DNA from: Candidatus Pullichristensenella stercorigallinarum | GTDB lineage: Bacteria > Bacillota > Clostridia > Christensenellales > Aristaeellaceae | Direction of reading: 5' to 3' | Assembly (NCBI GenBank): GCA_018712945.1 | Contig: DVFZ01000078.1 | Coordinates: 1-51,386 of the forward strand | DNA: 51,386 nucleotides | In this document: piece by piece, positions 32,948-41,586 of the stretch | Layout: each line of letters starts with the position of its first letter | How positions within the stretch are numbered: the stretch's first letter is position 1 | Position numbers and translations under genes: made by a program | The notes under the pieces: model-generated | Seen by the model: only the letters and a program-made list of their open reading frames with translations | Told to the model about the DNA's origin: nothing | The model's database searches: none

Positions 32948-33822
32948 GCCTGATCCTGCGCCTGATCTTTGCGGCGCTGATGAGCGTGGGCCTTTACCTC
33001 GTGGCCGGGCGGCTTTTGTACCTGCCTCCGGCGCGCACGCGCGACGCGATTCGCTATCCGCATGGGAAGCCGTCGTTTGAGGAACAGGCGGCGCGCCTGT
33101 TGCGCCCTGTGACAGCGTTGCTCGAAAAGCTGTTTCCCATGAGCGAATACAGGCGGCAACGCTATGAGGCCGACTTTGCGCGCCTGGGCATTGCCATCCC
33201 GCCACAGGAATACATGGCCGGCCAGATGGCCAGAAGCCTGTTTCTTGCCGTGCTGGGCCTGGCGTTTATCCCGCTCGGGATTCCCTGGTTGAGCGTGTTG
33301 ACGGGCATTGCCGCGATTCTGGCCTATTTTCAGTCCACGCAAAAGCTGAAAAAGCGCGTGGAAGCGCTCAACCAGGCCATCGACGCGGAACTTCCGCGCA
33401 TGGTAGGCACGATGGAATGCGTGCTGGGAAGCAACCGCGACCTGATCGGCTTTTTTTCCCGCTACCGGCGCGTAGCGGGAAAGGAACTGGGCCGGGAACT
33501 GGATGTACTTCTGACCGATTTGCAGACGGGCAATCAGGAACTTGCGCTGCGGCGCATGGAGGGGCGCGTGCAGTCCAGCAACCTCTCAGCGCTGATTATG
33601 GTGCTGCTGGGCGTGGATCAGGGTACGGATCAACGCACCAGCCTTGCCATTCTCTCCCGTGATATCCGCACCAAGGAGCGCGAACTTTTGCGCCGCCGCA
33701 TGGAAAAGCGCCCCGGACGCATCAAGACAGCCTGCTTTTTGCTTACCATTGAGATGATTCTCATGTTCATGGTGCCGCTGGTCATGATGATCGTCGGGAC
33801 GCTGACGGAAGTGGGGTTTTAG
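32944..33822 (+). CDS. tadC: TadC-like inner-membrane platform protein
   Basis: The ATG at 32944 overlaps the tadB stop. The protein (292 residues) has an N-terminal membrane segment, a helical cytoplasmic part, a hydrophobic pair at about 95-135, the T2SSF domain (DAELPRMVGTMECVLGSNRD) and a final membrane helix (MILMFMVPLVMMIVGTL). Its stop overlaps the stop of the reverse-strand fic gene by four bases, so the cassette that follows is packed tightly against it. Confidence 0.8.
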   Translation: MSLILRLIFAALMSVGLYLVAGRLLYLPPARTRDAIRYPHGKPSFEEQAARLLRPVTALLEKLFPMSEYRRQRYEADFARLGIAIPPQEYMAGQMARSLFLAVLGLAFIPLGIPWLSVLTGIAAILAYFQSTQKLKKRVEALNQAIDAELPRMVGTMECVLGSNRDLIGFFSRYRRVAGKELGRELDVLLTDLQTGNQELALRRMEGRVQSSNLSALIMVLLGVDQGTDQRTSLAILSRDIRTKERELLRRRMEKRPGRIKTACFLLTIEMILMFMVPLVMMIVGTLTEVGF

Positions 33823-35039
33823 GCTTCAGGAGTTGTCGATGCTGTCTTCTCCTGCACACGGTCATAAAAGTGCCTGCGGCCGGAAACACGCAATGTGACG
33901 AACCCCTCCTGTGCCAACCGTTGCAGATCCTGCCGCGCGGTTTCAAACGATACTTTCAGCTTGACGCGCCACTTTTCCGCTGTGATGCTTGTTATATTTT
34001 CCTGAACCATCCATTGCGCGCCGCGAAGTATGCGCTCCGCTCCTGGAAAGTCGCCCAGCCGCGCTTTCAAGGCGGAGAGCTGGCGCGTCTGCACCAAACG
34101 GTCGTGGATACCTTCAATGCTGCGCTCCAGCATTTCCACATAGTATTCCAGAAAATACGTCAGGTCATTGCCGTTTTCCGGGTCTTGCGCGGCGCGGATG
34201 GCCTTGTAATAGCGTGCACGTTCCTTGGCCAGTACGCCTGAAACGGGAAATTGCCGAAAGAAGCTGTACCCTGCCCGCAGCAATATCCAATATGACAGAG
34301 CACGTGCGGTTCGGCCGTTGCCGTCAAAGAGAGGATGGACCGTCACAAAATAGATGTGCGCAACGCATGCTTTGATGATGGGATGGATTTCCGCATCGTT
34401 GAGATAAAGCAGCAGTGCGTCCATCATGGGGCGGATCTTGCCAGCATCGGGCGCGGTATAGACGATCTCTTGCCGCCCGGAAACGACATGTACATCCGCG
34501 TCCCGGTATCCATGCTTTGCTGCGCCTTCCAGCGTGCCCTCTGTCAGCAGACGGGCAATCTCCAGGATTGCCGCCTCATTGATTGGCGTATCCAGATGCT
34601 CAAGAACAAAGTGCAGCGCTTCATAGTTGTTGCGGATCATCTGTTCAGCTCGGTTTTGGGGCGGCATTCCGCTGCGCAGAAATGCGTGTGCCTGTTGGCG
34701 CGTGGTATAAGCACCTTCGATCACGCTGGAAAAATAGGCTTCATCCACGATGCCGTCTTCAGCCTGCTCTCGCGGAAGATCGAGCGCTACGTCTGCACGG
34801 GCAAGCGCAGAAAGCCTGTCTCCGGCTTCCAGAAGCCTGCCGGTGGGCACGTACCAGTAATCGCACCCTTTTGCCGCCGGAAGCGGCAGGTAAACGGCGC
34901 GCGCTTTTCGATGTGCCAAAAGCTCTGGCCAAAAATCACCGATGGACAGAGAAACGGGTAACCGATACATCACTTCCTCTTTGGGAAAATAGTGCTCTGT
35001 AAAGTATGCAAGCAGTGCGTCGTTCAAGCGATCCACCAC
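33819..35039 (-). CDS. Fic-family protein (AMPylator-type, self-inhibited class II)
   Basis: The start is GTG just behind its promoter, with a very short leader. The Fic core motif is HPLFDGNGRTAR (235-246), with leucine in place of the usual phenylalanine after HP. Upstream, SSVIEG (104-109) matches the inhibitory motif (S/T)xxxE(G/N), so the ATP site is probably blocked by its own N-terminal helix. A C-terminal winged-helix-like region (ISFETARQDLQRLAQEGFVTLRV-type, near 370) follows, as in many Fic/DUF4172-like proteins. Fic enzymes mostly transfer AMP to target proteins. The gene stands reversed in the Tad operon, 56 bases downstream of a nucleotidyltransferase gene, suggesting a two-gene module. 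Confidence 0.9.
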   Translation of the reverse strand: MVDRLNDALLAYFTEHYFPKEEVMYRLPVSLSIGDFWPELLAHRKARAVYLPLPAAKGCDYWYVPTGRLLEAGDRLSALARADVALDLPREQAEDGIVDEAYFSSVIEGAYTTRQQAHAFLRSGMPPQNRAEQMIRNNYEALHFVLEHLDTPINEAAILEIARLLTEGTLEGAAKHGYRDADVHVVSGRQEIVYTAPDAGKIRPMMDALLLYLNDAEIHPIIKACVAHIYFVTVHPLFDGNGRTARALSYWILLRAGYSFFRQFPVSGVLAKERARYYKAIRAAQDPENGNDLTYFLEYYVEMLERSIEGIHDRLVQTRQLSALKARLGDFPGAERILRGAQWMVQENITSITAEKWRVKLKVSFETARQDLQRLAQEGFVTLRVSGRRHFYDRVQEKTASTTPEA

Positions 35040-35058
35040 CCATCGTCAAATTATCTCT

Positions 35059-35087
35059 ATTTTATCTCCAGAGAATATCTAATGCAA
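35059..35087 (-). promoter_or_regulatory. Promoter and possible operator of fic
   Basis: On the minus strand, TTGCAT, a 17-base spacer and TAAAAT lie 20 bases upstream of the fic start. Two TATCTC direct repeats 11 bases apart (plus strand 35052-35068) overlap the -10 and could be an operator. Confidence 0.5.
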
Positions 35088-35095
35088 GTTAAAAA

Positions 35096-35470
35096 TCAAA
35101 GGATGGATTTATGGGGATTTTTACGGACCTCTCTACCGAAGGTACGCCCCTCGCGGACGATGTTCTGATAAAAGGGCAAAATCCGGCAATTTTGCTCGAA
35201 AAACGTCTCGTTTTCAAGGAGCAGAGAGAGCAACAGGCCATCCGAAAACAGATACTCGCCTGCAATTGAGGCGACGCTTCGCCGGTAATTCACGATTTCC
35301 CTGCGCGGGAGGTCCACTAACACCAGCACATCCACATCAGAGCCTTCCCCGGCGTCTCCGCGGGCATAGGAGCCAAACAGGACTACAGTTTTCAGATGTT
35401 CGCCGAACAATCCTTCAAGTTGTGCGTACAACTTCAGCAACAGTTGGTCAAGCGCTTCCCTTGAACACAT
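35096..35470 (-). CDS. Nucleotidyltransferase-domain protein (MNT antitoxin-like)
   Basis: The ATG at 35470 has AAAGGAG seven bases upstream. The protein (124 residues) is a minimal nucleotidyltransferase. GSYARGDAGEGSDVDVLV (33-50) is the GSxARG...SDxDV signature with two metal-binding aspartates. Small proteins of this kind often pair with HEPN toxins, whose activity they block by AMPylation. Here no HEPN gene adjoins; the partner position is taken by fic, itself a nucleotidyl-transferring enzyme. Confidence 0.82.
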   Translation of the reverse strand: MCSREALDQLLLKLYAQLEGLFGEHLKTVVLFGSYARGDAGEGSDVDVLVLVDLPRREIVNYRRSVASIAGEYLFSDGLLLSLLLENETFFEQNCRILPFYQNIVREGRTFGREVRKNPHKSIL

Positions 35471-35503
35471 AATCAGGCTCCTTTCCACTGTTTTCATAAT
35501 TCT

Positions 35504-35532
35504 ATTATATCCGAAAACCGGCAATTCAGCAA
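35504..35532 (-). promoter_or_regulatory. Promoter of the nucleotidyltransferase gene
   Basis: On the minus strand, TTGCTG, a 17-base spacer and a perfect TATAAT lie 34 bases upstream of the chosen start. Confidence 0.5.
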
Positions 35533-35722
35533 GCGGAAGCGCCGGTTTTTCGCTATGTTCCGCCCGCTTCCCGACAAGCGGGCGTTTTCATAGATAAATA
35601 TGCGCGTCTCCCCGGCATGGGTCGGGCATGACGGCGGAGAATCGCGCGCGTCCCCCAAAAGCAAAACGACATTTTATCCTTTCCCACCTTATTGACAACG
35701 AGAAAGAAATGGAGAGATGCCA

Positions 35723-35980
35723 ATGCAGAAACTGATGTCTCTGGAACCCCGTCGCCGCAAGAACCTCCGCGCCCGAATCCAGACCCTGCGCAGCGGTTTC
35801 AGGAACCTTGCGCGCGACCGGCGCGGCGAGGGCTATCTGGATATGGCCATGAAGATTCTCATCGTCGTGGTCATCGGCGCGGCGATTCTGGCCATTATGA
35901 ACGTCGCCATGCCCGACCTGTTCCAGAGCCTGATCGACAAGATTACCGGCGAACTCAACAATGTCACCGTATTGCCCTGA
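35723..35980 (+). CDS. Small Flp-pilin-like protein (DUF6133-type)
   Basis: The ATG at 35723 has GGAG eight bases upstream, while one at 35717 is too close. The protein (85 residues) has a basic N-terminus (RRRKNLRARI...), the motif DRRGEGYLD, and one long hydrophobic helix (MKILIVVVIGAAILAIMNVA). A charged leader, G-E near the helix start and a single membrane segment resemble Flp pilins cleaved by a type IV prepilin peptidase, which is encoded at 40995. It is the best candidate for the pilus subunit. Confidence 0.7.
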   Translation: MQKLMSLEPRRRKNLRARIQTLRSGFRNLARDRRGEGYLDMAMKILIVVVIGAAILAIMNVAMPDLFQSLIDKITGELNNVTVLP

Positions 35981-36083
35981 CGGGGCAAGCCGCCTCAAGC
36001 GCGTCCTGAACGCATAGCACGCCTGGGGCAAACCGACCGCGGGGGAACGGCACATGCCGCGCCCCCGCACATACAGGAGGCAC

Positions 36084-36515
36084 ATGAAGCGCAGGACATT
36101 TATACGCGACAGAACCGGCGAGGGTTATGTGGACGTGGCAATTTCGATGATTATCATCTTTGTGATCGTCGCGGGCATTTTCTCGCTGTTTCCCATCTAT
36201 ACCACCTATCAGAGCCTCAACGCCGCGGCGCGACAGGTCGCGCACGTCGTCGAAGTCTGCGGTCAGGCGGATGCGGCGACGCTGGCGTTGGCCATCGGAC
36301 AGGACAGCCTGATTTCCCCGGACGATATTGTCGTTGAAACAGACTGGCATAACGCCTCTGCAAAGAAGATACAGCTCAAAACGCCGTTTACCGTCACGGT
36401 GTCCAAACAGATGCTCATTCCCATCCTGCGGCCCGTTTCCGGCGCGCCCATTGGCTTTCAGATTCGCATCAGCGCCAGCGCGTCGGGTATTTCCGAAGTG
36501 TATTGGAAGGAGTGA
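36084..36515 (+). CDS. TadE-like pseudopilin (DUF4320-type)
   Basis: The ATG at 36084 follows CAGGAGG. The protein (143 residues) begins KRRTFIRDRTGEGYVD then a hydrophobic helix (MIIIFVIVAGIFSLFPIYT), sharing DRxGEGYxD with the preceding gene, and continues with a beta-rich soluble domain. This is the build of minor pseudopilins of Tad systems. It lies six bases from the next pilin-like gene. Confidence 0.7.
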   Translation: MKRRTFIRDRTGEGYVDVAISMIIIFVIVAGIFSLFPIYTTYQSLNAAARQVAHVVEVCGQADAATLALAIGQDSLISPDDIVVETDWHNASAKKIQLKTPFTVTVSKQMLIPILRPVSGAPIGFQIRISASASGISEVYWKE

Positions 36516-36520
36516 CGCCC

Positions 36521-37000
36521 ATGCGCAAGCGCCTGAACAGTTTTTTGCGCGACCGGCGCGGCGGTGCTCCGGTGTGGGTGGCGTTTATCCTCCTCATCCT
36601 TTTCATGCTGGCGGCGCTTTTGTACAATGTCCACGCGCTGTATTCCTCATATTCGCAGACGCGGGACGAGCTTTCCCGCTGCATGGCGGTAACGCTGGAC
36701 GCAAACGTAGCCAATCCCGGCCTTCGGGACGGCATTACGGATGTGGACTATCAGAGCGCGATGGACGCGCTTGAACAAAACCTGCGCGCAAGCGGCTGGG
36801 AACGGGAGGATAGCGGTTGGGTGAAAAGGACGGGCAACCGCCCCGGATGCTGCCTTACGGATGTGTCGGCGGACATATCGGGTTCCAACCTGCGCTTGAC
36901 GGCGACGGTCAACATCCCGCTACCTTGGGCGGTGGCAGGCCAGACGGCTGTGCGTTTTCCGCTGGAGCTTTACGCCCGGATTCTCTATATCGAACCATAG
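36521..37000 (+). CDS. TadE/TadF-like pseudopilin
   Basis: The ATG at 36521 has AAGGAGTGA upstream. The protein (159 residues) has a third version of the N-terminal signal: FLRDRRGGAPVWVAFILLIL, with GG in place of GEG, then a membrane helix and a soluble domain with a CC pair (GCCLTD). I infer a minor pilin by position and build. Confidence 0.65.
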   Translation: MRKRLNSFLRDRRGGAPVWVAFILLILFMLAALLYNVHALYSSYSQTRDELSRCMAVTLDANVANPGLRDGITDVDYQSAMDALEQNLRASGWEREDSGWVKRTGNRPGCCLTDVSADISGSNLRLTATVNIPLPWAVAGQTAVRFPLELYARILYIEP

Positions 37001-37012
37001 GGAGGAAGTTTT

Positions 37013-37717
37013 ATGAACAGACCATCGGAGGAAAAACTGGAATTCTATACCGCAGGCCCCCTTACCGGCGAGGGAGAAGAACCGGCCGCTATCCAGCGCG
37101 GCCTGACGCTGCCGCGGGCCATTGCTGCGTTCAACAGCGGGGCAGCCTCCGCAATCGGGGCGGCGCAGGCTGGCCGGGATGTGGAACTCGTCCAGCGCTG
37201 GATGGAAAAGCCCCTGCTCATTACCGATTATCAGCAGGACGCGCACTGGCGCTACAATGCCGAATTGAGCGTTTCGGCGGTCAATATGCTTATCACCACC
37301 TTGGGAATACGCTACCAAAGCGACGGCGGGGCGATCCACCGCCTGGCACGGCGCATCCATATCCTGCAACTGCGCGGAGGGGATGCAACGCGGCATCTGC
37401 GCTGGCAAACGTTGGGCGAGCTTGAGAAAAATGGCAACCAGGTGGAAATGCGAAATTACGCGCTGGCGGATTCAGAACCGGTATACGAAAACGAGACGTT
37501 CGAACATGTGTTTTGGCGGCTGAATATTGAGCCGCGCCCTAAAACGCACATTGGCCACGCCCTTTCCGTCAGCGACGTACTGGCGCTCCAGTCCCGCAAA
37601 GGCTGCATAGCCTATTATCTGGACAGAACCGGACCGGTGCTGTTGCCGCGCTTTGTCCGCCCGCCGGGAGAAGCGGCCCGTGCCCAGGAAGCCCGAAAGG
37701 AGGCGGCTGAACGATGA
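37013..37717 (+). CDS. YodL-domain protein
   Basis: The ATG follows AGGGAGGAAG. The C-terminal ~60 residues (FEHVFWRLNIEPRP, HALSVSDVLALQ, CIAYYLDRTG) match the YodL domain common on Firmicutes conjugative elements; its function is unknown. The N-terminal 150 residues are cytoplasmic in appearance, with no signal peptide. Its end overlaps the next start by four bases, linking it to the large secreted protein. Confidence 0.75.
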   Translation: MNRPSEEKLEFYTAGPLTGEGEEPAAIQRGLTLPRAIAAFNSGAASAIGAAQAGRDVELVQRWMEKPLLITDYQQDAHWRYNAELSVSAVNMLITTLGIRYQSDGGAIHRLARRIHILQLRGGDATRHLRWQTLGELEKNGNQVEMRNYALADSEPVYENETFEHVFWRLNIEPRPKTHIGHALSVSDVLALQSRKGCIAYYLDRTGPVLLPRFVRPPGEAARAQEARKEAAER

Positions 37718-40700
37718 GAAAGCGGCTTTTGGCCTTCGCGCTGCTTTTGTTGCTTCTGCTGCCGGCATTGCCGGCGCTGGCAGAGACAGGGACGGTATCG
37801 ACCATCAACACTACCAACCTGTTTGACAGTTATCGCGGAAATGGGCGTTGGAGCGAACTGAAAACGCCCAAACACAGGCTCAACGGGCGGCATGTGGTCT
37901 ATTGCCTCCAGCACAAGAAAGCCTCGCCAAAGGGCCATCGCTATGACCTGACCGACCGGATGGACAACTACTCACCCCGCGTGCGCAACGGCCTGCAAAT
38001 TATCCTTGAAAACGGCTATCCATCCAGTTCAGGCGGACTCTCGGCTTCGCAGGCGGAATACGCCACCACCAACGCCCTGCGCTTCTGGATGAGCGAGTGC
38101 GGGGATAGCCAGTTTTACGATTTCACCAATCTGGGGGCCTTTTCAGATGCGCAACTGCGGCAAATGGCCGCAGATGGGCTGATTCCCAACAAGATTCGTG
38201 TGCGCCAGGATTCCTATATCCCGGCGCTGCAATTTTCCATAGAGCTGCTCATCAAGGCCCGCGCGCAGGAATTCATCCGCAAGGATATTTCGTTGAGCGC
38301 AAGCGACGTGCGGGCGGAGCGCGATGGCAATATATTTATCGGTGAAACGCAGGTCAGCGCAATCAACCTGCGCGGCGGTTATGAAATCGACAGCTCGGCA
38401 TTGCCACAGGGCAGCCGGGTCATCCGGTTTGTCGGCAAGGACGGCGACAGGCTGCGCATCACCATTCCCGCATCGGAAGCGACGGAAAACCGCGTTTATA
38501 CGCTGACATTGACCGGAAAAGACGACCGGGCGCGCAACAATATGCAGGTATTCGTGGCGGAAAACCAGAATTATCAGCGCGTGCTCGCCGTGCGCATGGG
38601 CCAGAGCTGGTATACGCAAGTGGCAACGGAAACCCTGACGGTGACGACCGGAGCCTACTCCGAACCCCGGCCTGACCTGACGGTGACGGAAATCCTTCCG
38701 GAGAGCACGACCTGCGAAGCCGGCGCACGGCTGCGCGTGCAGGCGCGGGTCAAAAACCAGGGCAGTGTGGATGCGCGGGCGTTCGAGGTATCGCTTACCG
38801 GCAAGGGATTCACCGTACATAATATCCAAATGAACCGGCTGGATGCCGGCGGTACGGCCACGGTCGCCTTTTCCGTGCCCACGCCGTCCGAGCCGGGCGA
38901 CTTGATCCTGACCGTGTTTGCGGATTGTGAGGACGCAGTGGAGGAAAGCCATGAGAACAACAACCAGCGCACAACCACAGTGCGGCTGGAAGCAGCGCCA
39001 GACCTTGCGGTGACAGAAGTAGAACCGCTGGAGGAAGGTTATAACGCCGGGGAAACCGTCACAATCCGCACGGTGGTAACCAATCAGGGCAATCAGGACG
39101 CGGGCACGTTTGTCGTGCTCCTGGAGGCGGAAGGCATCCCCACACAGACGCAAACCGTGCCGGGCTTACCGGCGGGAGAAAAAATTCCCCTGACATGGAC
39201 GTTCCCCGCGCCGGCGCTTTCCGAAACGGAGGAACGGACGTTGCGCGTGCAGGCAGATTCCACAGGCGTAGTCCCTGAGTCTGACGAGGAAAACAACGAA
39301 GGGGACGGCTCAGTTACAATCTATGGGGAAAAGCCGGACTTGACAGTGACGGCGGTAAAAGCCGACGCGGACAGCTACAAGCCTTATGAGACTGTGACCA
39401 TTGCCGTGACGGTGCGCAACGACGGGGTTGTGCCCGCGCCCGCCAGCACGGTACGGCTTGCGGGCGACGGCATCCCGGCCCAGGAAGCGGCGGTTCCCAC
39501 GCTGCAACCGGGCAAACCATATGCTGTGAGTTTTCGTTTTACCGCGCCATACATCATAGGCGAACAGGAATTTGTCCTGACAGCCGCCGCCGACCCGGAC
39601 GACAGGATTTCCGAACGCGACGAAACCAACAACCGCGGGGAGGGCAGCTTCACCGTGTCAAACCCCCTGGCCGACCTGACGGTGACGGAAGTACGCGCCG
39701 GCAAGGACGAATATGCGGAAGGGGAGACTGGCAGCGTGACCGTAACGGTGATCAACCAGGGCGCGCGGGCCGTGAGCGACGCTACCCTCAAGCTGACGCT
39801 GGGGGATTTCTTTTCCCAGACGCTTCCAACCGGGAAGATCGGCGTGGGACAAAGCGTGCAGGTGACATTCCCCTTCGTAGCCCCGGAGACGTTGGAACGA
39901 TTTACAGTGACGGCCACCGCCACCGTTGATCCGGAAGATAGAATCCCGGAAAGCAATGAACACAACAACACCCTGAACGGCTCCCTGGCCGTCAAACCCA
40001 TCCTGCCGGATTTGGCCATTACCGCCACCAACGCCACAAACTGGTACGCGGGCATGGATATTGTCGTAACGGCAACGGTGGAGAACCGCACCGCGCGGGA
40101 TGTGCCCGAAACCACGGTGCGGTTGACAGTCGGCGAACAACGCTACGAAGAAACCATCCCCTTGCCTGGCAACGGCAGCAACCTGGCGGTGTTCCGCGTA
40201 ACGCTGCCATCTACGCCCGGCCCGGCGGCGCTCCGCTTTGTCGTCGATCCATACAACACCCTGGAAGAACAGGATAAGGGCAATAACGACCTTGACAAGA
40301 CCATAGAGATTGTTCCCGTACCTGCCGGTACGGTAGTCGATCCCGACTTGCCCGCATTGGAGGAGGCGTACCGTCAGAGCGGTGGCGCTGCCTTGCCGGA
40401 TACGACCAATTCGGACTACCATATCTGGCAGGAAGTGCGCCTTGAAAACGGGTCGTATGTGACCAAGACCTTCTGGGCACAGCTTCAGACCGTCTTTGCC
40501 GTCGCGCCCGACCCGCGCATTGCCTATGCGGATGAACCTATGCGCATGGAGTCCGGGTTTGGCGTGCAGGTGGGATTGCAGACGGTGTTGACCTCCAATT
40601 ACGACCGGCCGGAGAAACTGGTCGGTGTACAGATGGCATGGGTGTTCAGCCCGGAGACGGCTTATGGCCAGGGCGCGGGCTGGGAAGGCGTATTTGACGC

Positions 40701-40947
40701 TCTGGAGGCGGCAAGCGGCGAACCCGGCGCGGAAACTGCCGTCTGGCAGCTTGCCGTCAACCCGTGGTCGGAGAGCGGAAGCCGCCTGCATTACACGCCG
40801 CTGTGGTATCCGGACGGAGAATATACGCTGCTTTCCCAGGCATTTTACGCCTGGTCGCCCGCCGGCCAAATGTACTGGTACGACGCGGCGAGCGTCAACA
40901 TACTCGGCGATATGTACGACCGCGTGACGGCCATAGAAGGGCGTTGA
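37714..40947 (+). CDS. Large secreted surface protein: thioester-like domain plus five CARDB repeats
   Basis: Residues 1-23 are a signal peptide. Residues about 25-310 resemble a thioester adhesin domain: YCLQ (Cys64) and YATTNALRFW (115-124), where the usual ATQxAxRFW glutamine is threonine. Five CARDB (cell adhesion related) domains follow, starting near 319, 429, 540, 650 and 764, each opening with (P/A)DLxVT and ending in an ESDExNN-type motif. The last ~200 residues are a unique C-terminal domain. There is no LPXTG or membrane anchor. Being in the pilus operon on an ICE, it may mediate mating-pair contact or tip adhesion. Confidence 0.8.
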   Translation: MRKRLLAFALLLLLLLPALPALAETGTVSTINTTNLFDSYRGNGRWSELKTPKHRLNGRHVVYCLQHKKASPKGHRYDLTDRMDNYSPRVRNGLQIILENGYPSSSGGLSASQAEYATTNALRFWMSECGDSQFYDFTNLGAFSDAQLRQMAADGLIPNKIRVRQDSYIPALQFSIELLIKARAQEFIRKDISLSASDVRAERDGNIFIGETQVSAINLRGGYEIDSSALPQGSRVIRFVGKDGDRLRITIPASEATENRVYTLTLTGKDDRARNNMQVFVAENQNYQRVLAVRMGQSWYTQVATETLTVTTGAYSEPRPDLTVTEILPESTTCEAGARLRVQARVKNQGSVDARAFEVSLTGKGFTVHNIQMNRLDAGGTATVAFSVPTPSEPGDLILTVFADCEDAVEESHENNNQRTTTVRLEAAPDLAVTEVEPLEEGYNAGETVTIRTVVTNQGNQDAGTFVVLLEAEGIPTQTQTVPGLPAGEKIPLTWTFPAPALSETEERTLRVQADSTGVVPESDEENNEGDGSVTIYGEKPDLTVTAVKADADSYKPYETVTIAVTVRNDGVVPAPASTVRLAGDGIPAQEAAVPTLQPGKPYAVSFRFTAPYIIGEQEFVLTAAADPDDRISERDETNNRGEGSFTVSNPLADLTVTEVRAGKDEYAEGETGSVTVTVINQGARAVSDATLKLTLGDFFSQTLPTGKIGVGQSVQVTFPFVAPETLERFTVTATATVDPEDRIPESNEHNNTLNGSLAVKPILPDLAITATNATNWYAGMDIVVTATVENRTARDVPETTVRLTVGEQRYEETIPLPGNGSNLAVFRVTLPSTPGPAALRFVVDPYNTLEEQDKGNNDLDKTIEIVPVPAGTVVDPDLPALEEAYRQSGGAALPDTTNSDYHIWQEVRLENGSYVTKTFWAQLQTVFAVAPDPRIAYADEPMRMESGFGVQVGLQTVLTSNYDRPEKLVGVQMAWVFSPETAYGQGAGWEGVFDALEAASGEPGAETAVWQLAVNPWSESGSRLHYTPLWYPDGEYTLLSQAFYAWSPAGQMYWYDAASVNILGDMYDRVTAIEGR

Positions 40948-40994
40948 CAGAAGGGCCGGCCAACGGCCCTTCCTCTTGACTGGAGGGAACAGAG

Positions 40995-41456
40995 ATTGTT
41001 GTAAAAATCATCCTGGACGGCCTGTTTGCCGTCTTGTTGGGCGCTGCCGCGCTGTGCGACCGGCGCACACGCAACATCCCCAATCGCATCCCGGCGCTGA
41101 TGAGCATCCTCGGCCTTGCGGAAATCGCCCGCCTTTTGTATCTGCACGCCCCGGTATTGCCGCATCTCCTGGCGCTGTTGTTGACCATTCCCCTGTTTTT
41201 GTTCTGGACGCTCGGCCTCATCGGCGGCGGGGACGTGAAGCTGCTGTTTGCCATGTGCCTCTATCTGGGCATATACAAGACCGCGCTTGCCGCGGGTCTT
41301 GCCCTGATATCGCTGGTGGCGTACCGCATATATGCTGCACGGCGCGGGAAAACCATGTCCGCCAGAATTGCTCTCGCCCCGGCGCTGGCGTTGGGCGGGA
41401 CCGGCGCGCTTGCCGGGCAGTATTTGTTGATGGCCATGCAGCTATCCTTCCGATAA
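40995..41456 (+). CDS. A24-family prepilin peptidase (TadV/CpaA-like), probable ATT start
   Basis: The two catalytic aspartates are present: DRRTRNIPN (D22) and GGGDVKLL (D80), with about four to five hydrophobic segments, as in short prepilin peptidases. The only ordinary start in frame (TTG at 41034) would leave out most of the first membrane helix and lacks a ribosome site. A good site (TGGAGGG, 40981-40987) lies eight bases before ATT at 40995, giving IVVKIILDGLFAVLLGAAAL as N-terminus. No other ATG, GTG or TTG exists between the upstream in-frame stop and 41034. It would cleave and methylate the three pilin-like proteins. Confidence 0.8.
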   Translation: MVVKIILDGLFAVLLGAAALCDRRTRNIPNRIPALMSILGLAEIARLLYLHAPVLPHLLALLLTIPLFLFWTLGLIGGGDVKLLFAMCLYLGIYKTALAAGLALISLVAYRIYAARRGKTMSARIALAPALALGGTGALAGQYLLMAMQLSFR

Positions 41457-41586
41457 GGCGATTCTTTATTGCTATCCTTCCGAAAAATATGATTGATAAC
41501 GCATAGCCTGCAAAACAGGAGCGCTTTCCTTCTTCGAGGGGAAATGCTCCCAATTATGTGCGGAAAAAAGAAACGAGGTGACGGCT

